Positions 1 through 5,368 of a stretch of DNA of 5,832 nt are shown piece by piece. This DNA comes from Chloroflexota bacterium (lineage in GTDB: Bacteria; Chloroflexota; Dehalococcoidia; SAR202; UBA826). The notes under the pieces are model-generated. The model made no database searches and was not told where the DNA came from. It saw only the letters and a list, made by a program, of their open reading frames with translations. How positions within the stretch are numbered: the first letter of the stretch is position 1; every line of letters begins with the position of its first letter. A program made the position numbers and the translations under genes. Location: assembly GCA_002696685.1 (NCBI GenBank), contig NZSI01000030.1, positions 6,658-12,489 on the forward strand. The letters run 5' to 3'.

Positions 1-563
1 GCATCTCTCCCCACAATAGGATCTAATTTTCCATCCTCCGCCAGAACAGTAAGATCAGTAGCAAATCGCTCCAATGATCCGTAACGACTTTCAGATCTTT
101 GGTCCGTGATCCTGTGCCCACCTCTAACCTTTTGAAGAGCCTGGTAGACCATCTCAGTAGAGATACCAAATTCTTCTAACACCTCCGATGCCTCACCAGT
201 GTCTTCCTGAGTGAGAGCAACTAATAAATGTTCAGCTCCTATAAATTCGTCGTTCAGTCGTTTTGCCTCTGCATCAGCTCTAGCAAAAAGCTCATTTAGG
301 CGGGGAGTTTCATAGACCTGATTGGACAGCCCCCCCGTCTTATCTGAATTCTCCAACATTGAGTGAAGGCGGCTGTGGAATACATTAATATTTACTCCAA
401 GCTCGTTAAGAATCTCTGCTGGGACTCCCTTCTCTTGCTCGATCAGAGCCATGAGAATGTGTTCACAGTCCCATTGATTATGCCTGTATCTACTGAGTAT
501 TAACTGCGAATTATTCAATGACTCCTGAGCCCGCTCAGTGAATCGCTCGGGTCCTAACACCAT
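1..563 (-). CDS. clpB: ClpB-type AAA+ disaggregase, N-terminal part (cut by window edge)
   Basis: ATP-dependent Hsp100 chaperone that works with DnaK to pull apart protein aggregates in the cytoplasm. Only the first 187 residues are in the window; the rest lies beyond position 1. I translated the minus strand by hand. Two Clp_N repeats are visible: residues about 6-70 (start RFTERAQESL, then CEHILMALIEQE) and about 84-148 (TPRLNELFARA, then GAEHLLVALTQE). They are followed by the ClpB-style linker VRGGHRITDQ (146-155) and the lead-in to the first AAA+ domain, ending LDPIVGRD (180-187). The linker and double repeat favour ClpB over ClpC, although the Walker motifs and the middle coiled-coil domain that would settle it are not visible. 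The ATG at 563-561 has a strong Shine-Dalgarno GGAGG (minus strand, 574-570) 6 nt upstream. Heat-shock control is suggested by the operator-like repeat over its promoter. Confidence 0.88.
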   Translation of the reverse strand, partial: MVLGPERFTERAQESLNNSQLILSRYRHNQWDCEHILMALIEQEKGVPAEILNELGVNINVFHSRLHSMLENSDKTGGLSNQVYETPRLNELFARADAEAKRLNDEFIGAEHLLVALTQEDTGEASEVLEEFGISTEMVYQALQKVRGGHRITDQRSESRYGSLERFATDLTVLAEDGKLDPIVGRD

Positions 564-751
564 GTTGGTCCTCCATGAAATCCTATCGGTTCAAAATGTT
601 TGTTAGTTATTCTTTTAACGCTTAGTTCCAGTAGTACATTTGACCGATGTGGTCACTATTTTATTGCTTGTACATCCATGCTCTAACTGCATAGAATCGA
701 CCGATGGCCTTCCATAAGACTTTAAACACGTCATGTGGCTGCATACAAAAA

Positions 752-780
752 ATTATATCAACTACCTTGATACGGATCAA
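752..780 (-). promoter_or_regulatory. Sigma70-type promoter for clpB
   Basis: Read on the minus strand, a -35 box TTGATC (780-775, 4 of 6 consensus bases) is followed after exactly 17 nt by a perfect -10 box TATAAT (757-752). Transcription would start near 745, giving clpB an untranslated leader of about 180 nt. The -35 box lies within the HspR-like inverted repeat at 766-786. Confidence 0.65.
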
Positions 781-786
781 CTCAAC
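766..786. promoter_or_regulatory. HAIR-like (HspR) operator over the clpB -35 box
   Basis: The known HspR-associated inverted repeat is CTTGAGT-N7-ACTCAAG. Here the plus strand reads CTTGATA (766-772), then 7 nt, then ACTCAAC (780-786): 5 of 7 and 6 of 7 arm matches with the correct spacer. It covers roughly -21 to -41 of the predicted clpB promoter, where a bound repressor would block RNA polymerase. clpB is a known HspR target in actinobacteria. A competing reading is the perfect short dyad TTGAT-N4-ATCAA at 767-780, which a different regulator might use. No hspR gene is in the window. Confidence 0.5.
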
Positions 787-875
787 TTGATCAACAATCG
801 GGAAATCTTAACTTAGGACTAATCCCATATAAGCGCTTTTTCGTATCAGTTTGTGTACGCTCGGGAACTAATCAA

Positions 876-1538
876 ATGCTCATAGACATACATACCCATA
901 CCTACCCTACTTCCGACGATAGTGAGTTAACACCTGAAGAGCTCATCGCCGAATCAAAAAGAATCGGATTAGATGGAATATGCCTCACTGACCATGATGG
1001 ATTTTGGGACCCGCGCGATGTGGAGAAGCTGGGGAAGGACAATGATTATCTAGTTATTCCAGGATGTGAGGTAACTACCGAAGAAGGGCACCTACTTGTA
1101 TACGGCCTATCAGAATACATATTTGGAATGCATAAATCTTCATTCGTTCATGAACTTGTCAGGGAGGAAGGAGGAGCCATCGTTGTTGCCCACCCATACA
1201 GAAGGGTTTACCGTGACACAGCCCCACAGGACCCAAAATCATACGATGAGATGTTGACAAGAGCTCTAAGAAACACAGTTTTTGACATGGTAGATGGGGT
1301 AGAGATTAGAAATGGTAGAGGATCTGAACTAGAAAATAAATTTTCTGAGCGGCTGTCTAAAGACCTTAATATGTCTGGCACTGGTGCCAGTGATGCCCAC
1401 AAGCTAAGTGACATAGGAACTTTCGCAACGAGATTCGAAGAAAAAGTCACTAACCTCAGCGATTTAATTAGGTGTATTAAGTCGGGAAAATTCTCTGCCG
1501 AAAGGGTTAGACCCCTCCGTAATTCTGAAACAAAATAG
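876..1538 (+). CDS. PHP-domain metal-dependent phosphoesterase
   Basis: A 220-residue soluble protein of the PHP superfamily, metal-dependent enzymes that hydrolyse phosphoesters, of which the TrpH/YciV group is the best-known relative. The metal-ligand set looks complete: H6 and H8 in IDIHTHT, D39-H40 in LTDHD, E65 in GCEVT, H72 in EGHLL, H106 in AHPYR, E143 in GVEIRN, and D173 and H175 in SDAH. An active enzyme is therefore expected, probably binding two or three metal ions. The substrate cannot be read from the sequence. The protein is shorter than E. coli YciV and shows no extra domain, so it looks like a stand-alone PHP core with a PHP_C-like end. The ATG at 876 is preceded only by a weak GGGA (863-866); the N-terminal metal motif starting at residue 4 fixes the start. 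The gene stands alone, divergent from clpB and convergent with holA. Confidence 0.85.
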   Translation: MLIDIHTHTYPTSDDSELTPEELIAESKRIGLDGICLTDHDGFWDPRDVEKLGKDNDYLVIPGCEVTTEEGHLLVYGLSEYIFGMHKSSFVHELVREEGGAIVVAHPYRRVYRDTAPQDPKSYDEMLTRALRNTVFDMVDGVEIRNGRGSELENKFSERLSKDLNMSGTGASDAHKLSDIGTFATRFEEKVTNLSDLIRCIKSGKFSAERVRPLRNSETK

Positions 1539-1563
1539 TTTCTGTCTAACTAAAAAAAGATTT

Positions 1564-2532
1564 TTAATGCCCAATCCGACCAATTAATAGGTCCAGAGCA
1601 AGCTCTTCTGATAAAAAGCCTTCCCTTATTTTTAATTCCGTGTCCAGAATCAAATCATGCATGAATAAAAATGACTTTTTAGTCAACTTCCTCTCCATGT
1701 CTAAGGTCTTTTGAAGAGGGTATCCGGAAAGGGAAAGTTTCTTACCAATATCTGAGGTAGAGACATTACGAGCTTTCATGTCCCTTGCAAGTAACAGTAA
1801 ACGTACTTGCCTTTCTATCATGCGAATAACCATCGAAGGTGACGATCCTGCCTTTATTAAAAGACCAGCCATTTTTAGTGATTGCCCAGTATCCCCTTCG
1901 ATTGCAGCATCTACGACTCGAAATATACTTTGTTCTCGTACGTAAGGCACAAGATCTGAAACATCTTGCCGTCCGATAGTCTCTCCCTGTTTGTAGAGGG
2001 AAAGTTTTTCTAACTCTGTATTAAGTATCCTAAGGTCGCCGCCAATAGACTCAGCTAAAAGAGAAGCCGCCGGACGATCTATCATAGCGTTCAGATAATC
2101 GGCTCGATTAATAATCCACCCGATAACTTCCTGATGCCGTAGACTTTGAAAAAAAATTACTTTGGCAACGTTTTTCAATGCACTAATCATAGGATTTCTA
2201 GGATTTAGATCTCCCTCACGGAAAATAAGATCGGTCGTTTCAGGAATGATCCCAAGATCGCTTTCAATACCTTCCCAATCACCCAATTTGGGTTTCGGGA
2301 CACCTCTGCCAAATTCAAATTTTTTAGCTAGGTTGTCCACTATTACTAAGCGATTTTCAGACATAAATGGGACAGTTGAGGCGGTTGATATCAATTCCTG
2401 TCTGGACAGATCTTTTCCGTCCAAAAAAGCTGTATTGATATCACCAAGTTCAGAGGAGAAGGCTGTTAAACGAATTTCCTTAATCCTTTCGTGGATGGAA
2501 AATTCATCTTTGCCGTAAAAAACCCTTATCAA
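1564..2532 (-). CDS. holA: DNA polymerase III delta subunit
   Basis: The delta subunit of the clamp loader, the wrench that opens the beta sliding clamp so that it can be placed on primed DNA at the replication fork. The 322-residue length is normal for HolA. The order of parts fits: an N-terminal degenerate AAA+ domain beginning MIRVFYGKDEF with the beta-contacting region near residues 50-65 (STVPFMSENRLVIVDNL); a middle domain with the family signature GGDLRILNTELEKLSLY (164-180); and a helical C-terminal collar domain from about residue 203 (IFRVVDAAIEGD, later RQVRLLLLARDM at 241-252). As expected for delta, no Walker A motif is visible. The start is TTG at 2532-2530: an in-frame stop lies four codons upstream, and GAGGG (2543-2539) sits 6 nt ahead as ribosome binding site. 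The gene faces the PHP gene tail to tail with 25 nt between them. Confidence 0.92.
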   Translation of the reverse strand: MIRVFYGKDEFSIHERIKEIRLTAFSSELGDINTAFLDGKDLSRQELISTASTVPFMSENRLVIVDNLAKKFEFGRGVPKPKLGDWEGIESDLGIIPETTDLIFREGDLNPRNPMISALKNVAKVIFFQSLRHQEVIGWIINRADYLNAMIDRPAASLLAESIGGDLRILNTELEKLSLYKQGETIGRQDVSDLVPYVREQSIFRVVDAAIEGDTGQSLKMAGLLIKAGSSPSMVIRMIERQVRLLLLARDMKARNVSTSDIGKKLSLSGYPLQKTLDMERKLTKKSFLFMHDLILDTELKIREGFLSEELALDLLIGRIGH

Positions 2533-2611
2533 GAAATGCCCTCATCATCCAATCAAAACTAATATGAGCCACAAAAATCATCATTAGAAATAAAAATCTA
2601 TTTTGTTTATC

Positions 2612-2617
2612 TATAAT
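2612..2617 (+). promoter_or_regulatory. Possible -10 box for the DUF1232 gene
   Basis: A perfect TATAAT stands 44 nt before the ATG at 2662, giving a start near 2623 and a leader of about 39 nt. No recognisable -35 box or TG extension precedes it, and the surroundings are so AT-rich that chance is likely. No equally good promoter was seen for holA on the other strand of this 129-nt gap. Confidence 0.3.
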
Positions 2618-2661
2618 ACCTACAAACATATAGTTCGGGTAATCAATTTTCCAAGTGACGT

Positions 2662-2982
2662 ATGACAAGGCTAATGACCCTATTCTTCAGGTTAATGTTA
2701 GATAGACGAGTCCCGTGGAAATTGAAATTGTTACCATTACTTGCAATTGGATATGCCATTCTCCCGTGGGATTTCCTACCAGATCTCATACCGATTGTAG
2801 GGTGGATAGATGACATAGCAATACTTATAGTGGCTACATTGATCTTCCTAAGGCTCGGTTCCTCGTCTACTGCATTTTCTTCTGCACATGAACCTGGTAA
2901 AGAACACGTTAATAAACCGAAAGGCGACGTCGTCGATGGTGTGTACCGAGTTATAGAGGACGAAAACGACACCAAAAAATAG
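2662..2982 (+). CDS. DUF1232 / YkvA-type small membrane protein
   Basis: A 106-residue membrane protein of the DUF1232 (YkvA) family, whose function is not established. The family core is clear: a hydrophobic segment at about 20-34 (ending AIGYAIL), then the hallmark PWDFLPDLIPIVGWIDD (35-51, with conserved P35, D37, P40, D41, P44, G47, D50, D51), then a second hydrophobic segment at 52-65. The aspartate/proline turn sits between two membrane helices. Residues 66-106 form a charged tail, probably cytoplasmic, ending in a mixed acidic/basic stretch. A stop codon lies two codons upstream of the ATG (2656-2658), so the start is well bounded, but no clear ribosome binding site is visible. The gene stands between holA (divergent) and rplI (same strand, 178 nt further on, with its own promoter), so it probably forms a single-gene transcript. 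Confidence 0.82.
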   Translation: MTRLMTLFFRLMLDRRVPWKLKLLPLLAIGYAILPWDFLPDLIPIVGWIDDIAILIVATLIFLRLGSSSTAFSSAHEPGKEHVNKPKGDVVDGVYRVIEDENDTKK

Positions 2983-3010
2983 TATGCTGTCCACGACTGA
3001 TGTAGCCTTC

Positions 3011-3038
3011 TTAATAGTGGCTGATCCCATGCTATAAT
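3011..3038 (+). promoter_or_regulatory. Extended -10 promoter for rplI
   Basis: TGCTATAAT at 3030-3038 combines a perfect -10 box (3033-3038) with the TGn extension. A partial -35 box TTAATA (4 of 6) lies at 3011-3016, 16 nt upstream. Transcription would begin near 3045, leaving a leader of about 116 nt before rplI. The -10 box sits within a small inverted repeat, CCCAT (3026-3030) and ATGGG (3037-3041), which could be an operator or chance. Confidence 0.6.
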
Positions 3039-3081
3039 GGGTCCTTGGATTTTGATTTTAGTTCGAGAAGCTAAGGTATCT

Positions 3082-3107
3082 AGCGGTACTGGCATTAGAA
3101 GCGGTAC
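3082..3107 (+). repeat. Short direct repeat AGCGGTAC in the rplI leader
   Basis: AGCGGTAC occurs at 3082-3089 and again at 3100-3107, 18 nt apart, in the predicted untranslated leader of rplI. Because GTAC is self-complementary, GGTAC (3085-3089) can also pair with GTACC (3104-3108) as a 5-bp stem with a 14-nt loop. It could be part of a leader structure for translational feedback, or chance. Confidence 0.35.
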
Positions 3108-3160
3108 CGAACGTTCTCCTGCTGAAGCTCTCCAGGATATAACACTAGCTGAGGATAGTT

Positions 3161-3829
3161 ATGAAAGTAGTATTTCTTGAGGACGTTGAAGGAGTGGCGC
3201 AGGGGGGAGAAGTAAAGGACGTGAAAAACGGCTTCGCTAGAAATTATTTACTGCCCAAGAACCTAGCGGCGCCAGCCACTCATAACAACCTGCAGAAAAT
3301 CGAAAAACTTCGTGGCCAGGCGAATGTGAATCGTGTTGAAAAATTAGAGGATATGAAGTCTGTCGCCGAAGGGATAAGTGGTACAGAGATTTTCATGGAA
3401 ATGAGGGCGGGAGCCAACGATCGACTGTACGGTTCAGTTACTGGGACGATGATTGCTGACTCAGTCAGCGACAAAACCGGTGTAAACGTAGAGAGGCGAT
3501 GGGTCCAACTTGACAATCCCATCAGAGAAACAGGCGAGTTCGATGTATCTATACGGCTCCACTCCGACGTGTCAGCCAATGTCAAAGTTATAGTTCACGC
3601 AACAGGCCAAGATCCCTTAGAGGACCAAGATGACAACAACGGGATAGAGCCAGATCAAGACGCTTCAGATGATGAAGTCTCGATTGCACCCTCGAATAAC
3701 CTCGAAGAGGGTTCAGTGGCGGAAGATGCTGATCTTGTTATAGACTCCGAGGAGAGTGAATCTTCTGAAAACTCTGAATCTTTGGAGACACAAGAAGAAT
3801 CAGCCGAAGTTGACTCCGAGGAAAACTAA
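3161..3829 (+). CDS. rplI: Large-subunit ribosomal protein L9 with long acidic tail
   Basis: Ribosomal protein L9, which binds 23S rRNA at the base of the L1 stalk and whose long helix projects from the 50S subunit. Residues 1-148 cover the usual L9 length. The N-terminal rRNA-binding domain has the signature GGEVKDVKNGFARNYLLPK (15-33); a connecting helix follows at about 41-75, then the C-terminal domain (EIFMEMRAGANDRLYGSVT at 76-94, ending VKVIVHATG at 141-149). Residues about 149-222 are an added low-complexity tail rich in D, E and S: I count 29 acidic and no lysine, arginine or histidine residues from 151 on. It is probably disordered; its role is unknown. The ATG has GAGGA (3151-3155) 5 nt upstream. 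The gene is not next to rpsF, ssb or rpsR as in many bacteria. A terminator-like hairpin follows it. Confidence 0.95.
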   Translation: MKVVFLEDVEGVAQGGEVKDVKNGFARNYLLPKNLAAPATHNNLQKIEKLRGQANVNRVEKLEDMKSVAEGISGTEIFMEMRAGANDRLYGSVTGTMIADSVSDKTGVNVERRWVQLDNPIRETGEFDVSIRLHSDVSANVKVIVHATGQDPLEDQDDNNGIEPDQDASDDEVSIAPSNNLEEGSVAEDADLVIDSEESESSENSESLETQEESAEVDSEEN

Positions 3830-3845
3830 GGGTGCCACCAATGAG

Positions 3846-3880
3846 GTCCCGTTTGGCTATGTCTTAGCCAGGACTTTTTT
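3846..3880 (+). terminator. Intrinsic terminator after rplI
   Basis: A hairpin with stem TGGCTA (3854-3859) and TAGCCA (3865-3870) and a 5-nt loop is extended by GTCC (3846-3849) pairing with GGAC (3871-3874) across a 4-nt bulge. It is followed at once by six T (3875-3880). It starts 17 nt after the rplI stop, a usual place for a Rho-independent terminator. If efficient, it separates rplI from dnaB. Confidence 0.7.
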
Positions 3881-3930
3881 CGTTGAACCGGTCCTACACA
3901 AGATTTATGTCTGAACTGGTTATGCTGTGA

Positions 3931-5349
3931 GTGGCAACAGGGGCTTTACCCGTCTCAAAGGCAAAACCAGTGACAACCGACAGAATACCACCGCACGACA
4001 TAGAGGCAGAAAATTCCGTCATAGGATCGCTGTTGTTAGACGGCGATGCCTTGACTCGAGTCTCGGCATTTCTAAAGCCTAACGATTTTTATCAGGGAAA
4101 AAACAGGTACTGCTATGAAGCCTGTTTAAGCCTAGCCTCCAGAAATGAAATCATCAACCAAGTTACAGTATCCCACGAGCTTTCAATTCACCAAAGACTG
4201 GAGTCGGTTGGAGGTACAGAGTACCTAGTAGCTTTGGTAAATGAGGTTCCTAGTCCCGCCCATATATTTCATTATGGAAACCTAGTACATCGAACATCTG
4301 TAATGAGGCAGCTTATTAGGGCTGCAGAATCGATAGCAAAAATTGGATACGACGACTCTACAGACACTGACGGTTCCTTGAGTAGGGCAGAGGAAATCCT
4401 TTTTCAAATAAGATCGGATAGAGGATCAAGAGATTTTTCACACATAAGGGACATATTAGACGAGTATATGGAGGGAAGTCTCCAGGGTCCTGATATGGCC
4501 TCGATAGCCCCTGTTGTAAGTGGTTTTGATCGTTTTGATCAGCTTCTTGCTGGCGGACTCCAAAGATCCGATCTGATCATACTTGCTGCCAGGCCAAGCT
4601 TAGGCAAATCAACTCTCGCATTTAACATAGCGACTGCTGCTGCAAAAGTGGGAAACAGCGTCGGTATATTCAGTCTAGAAATGAGCGCTACGCAAATTGG
4701 GAACAGACTTATAGCCAGTGAAGCAAATGTGGACGGGCACAGACTTAGACTGCAGCTTTATCGAGACGAAGAGGAACACAGGCTCATTGATGCCATCGGG
4801 ACACTCTCAGATCTCCCAATATATATTGATGACACTCCTATGCAGACCATAGTGGAAATGAGAAGTAAGGCGAGAAGGCTCCAGGCTGAAAAAGGACTAG
4901 ATTTAGTCATCGTCGACTATCTTCAGCTTATTTCAGGTAGTGGCTCAAGGAATTCTAATAGGGTGCAAGAAATGGGGGAAATCTCTCGGTCATTGAAAGG
5001 CCTTGCGAGAGATCTTAATGTTCCAGTCCTCGCTTGCTCGCAGTTAAGCAGAGCCATAGAACAAAGACCGGACCATAGACCGATGTTATCTGATCTGAGG
5101 GAGAGCGGTAGTATTGAACAGGACGCAGATGTCGTTGCATTTATACATAGAGAAGACAGATATGTTAACGAAGAAAACTGGGAGAAACGTCATCCCACAG
5201 AGGAATATCCAGCCAATATAGCGGAATTGATCATAGCGAAACACAGGAACGGACAAGTGGGGTCTCTAAGACTCTACTTCCAGGAGCAGTTCGTCAAATT
5301 TGAGAACCTTGCCGTCTACGACCAAAACCCCGTTACAGTCTACCAATAA
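3931..5349 (+). CDS. dnaB: Replicative DNA helicase DnaB
   Basis: The hexameric helicase that unwinds DNA at the replication fork and recruits primase. The 472-residue length is normal. The N-terminal DnaB domain starts RIPPHDIEAENSVIGSLLLD (18-37) and runs to about 120; a linker to about 185 leads to the RecA-like ATPase domain. Visible motifs are Walker A ARPSLGKST (220-228, with K226 and S227), catalytic E250 in FSLEMS, Walker B LVIVDYLQL (325-333, D329), Q371 in ACSQLSR, the DLRESGSIEQDAD block (388-400), and the arginine-finger region IIAKHRNG (434-441, R439). No intein is present. The GTG at 3931 is the earliest start (a stop lies immediately upstream) but has no Shine-Dalgarno sequence. 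GTG at 3970 (residue 14) has AAAGG 8 nt upstream and would begin just before the conserved core, so it may be the true start. A DnaD-like gene follows after 19 nt. Confidence 0.96.
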   Translation: MATGALPVSKAKPVTTDRIPPHDIEAENSVIGSLLLDGDALTRVSAFLKPNDFYQGKNRYCYEACLSLASRNEIINQVTVSHELSIHQRLESVGGTEYLVALVNEVPSPAHIFHYGNLVHRTSVMRQLIRAAESIAKIGYDDSTDTDGSLSRAEEILFQIRSDRGSRDFSHIRDILDEYMEGSLQGPDMASIAPVVSGFDRFDQLLAGGLQRSDLIILAARPSLGKSTLAFNIATAAAKVGNSVGIFSLEMSATQIGNRLIASEANVDGHRLRLQLYRDEEEHRLIDAIGTLSDLPIYIDDTPMQTIVEMRSKARRLQAEKGLDLVIVDYLQLISGSGSRNSNRVQEMGEISRSLKGLARDLNVPVLACSQLSRAIEQRPDHRPMLSDLRESGSIEQDADVVAFIHREDRYVNEENWEKRHPTEEYPANIAELIIAKHRNGQVGSLRLYFQEQFVKFENLAVYDQNPVTVYQ

Positions 5350-5368
5350 CTTCCACAGTGTTAAGTAA

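Larger units (their letters stand above)
564..875. other. Divergent intergenic region clpB / PHP gene
   Basis: This 312-nt region holds no convincing gene. On the minus strand it carries the clpB promoter and an HspR-like operator (752-786), followed by a leader of about 180 nt. On the plus strand, TATAAG at 828-833 could be a -10 box for the PHP gene, with a start near 840, but no good -35 box precedes it. Between 757 and 795 the half-site ATCAAC occurs three times (757, 776, 790) and TTGAT twice (767, 787), including the palindrome TTGATCAA at 787-794. The octamer GACCGATG occurs twice, at 642-649 and 699-706, and its complement core ATCGGT lies at 585-590 just ahead of the clpB ribosome binding site. 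Confidence 0.7.

Noticed and set aside
1527..1563. Possible bidirectional terminator between the PHP gene and holA
   Set aside because: The only stem seen, GAAAC (1527-1531) with GTTTC (1538-1542), is 5 bp and AT-rich. It is followed by A residues on the plus strand and by no T-tract on the minus strand. The T-run downstream of holA has no hairpin before it.
2162..2518. A 118-codon plus-strand open frame inside holA
   Set aside because: It lies wholly antisense to a well-supported holA and has no ribosome binding site or recognisable domain.
2984..3037. Small open frame of 17 codons (ATG at 2984) before rplI
   Set aside because: It has no ribosome binding site, lies mostly upstream of the predicted transcript start and overlaps the promoter.
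2643..3095. A 150-codon open frame on the minus strand across the DUF1232 gene
   Set aside because: It overlaps a plus-strand gene with clear family motifs, its translation resembles no family I know, and it runs through the rplI promoter. It is a shadow frame.
3058..3110. tRNA-like look of the rplI leader (GTTCGAG near 3061)
   Set aside because: No acceptor stem, anticodon arm or correctly spaced D and T arms can be drawn around it.
3740..3826. Frameshift as the cause of the acidic L9 tail
   Set aside because: The frame stays open with consistent acidic codon use to a stop that is followed at once by a terminator. No alternative frame gives a better L9 ending, since the core already reaches its normal end near residue 148.
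4521..4540. Tandem 9-nt repeat in dnaB
   Set aside because: It encodes FDRFD before the conserved ATPase core and is explained by the protein sequence.
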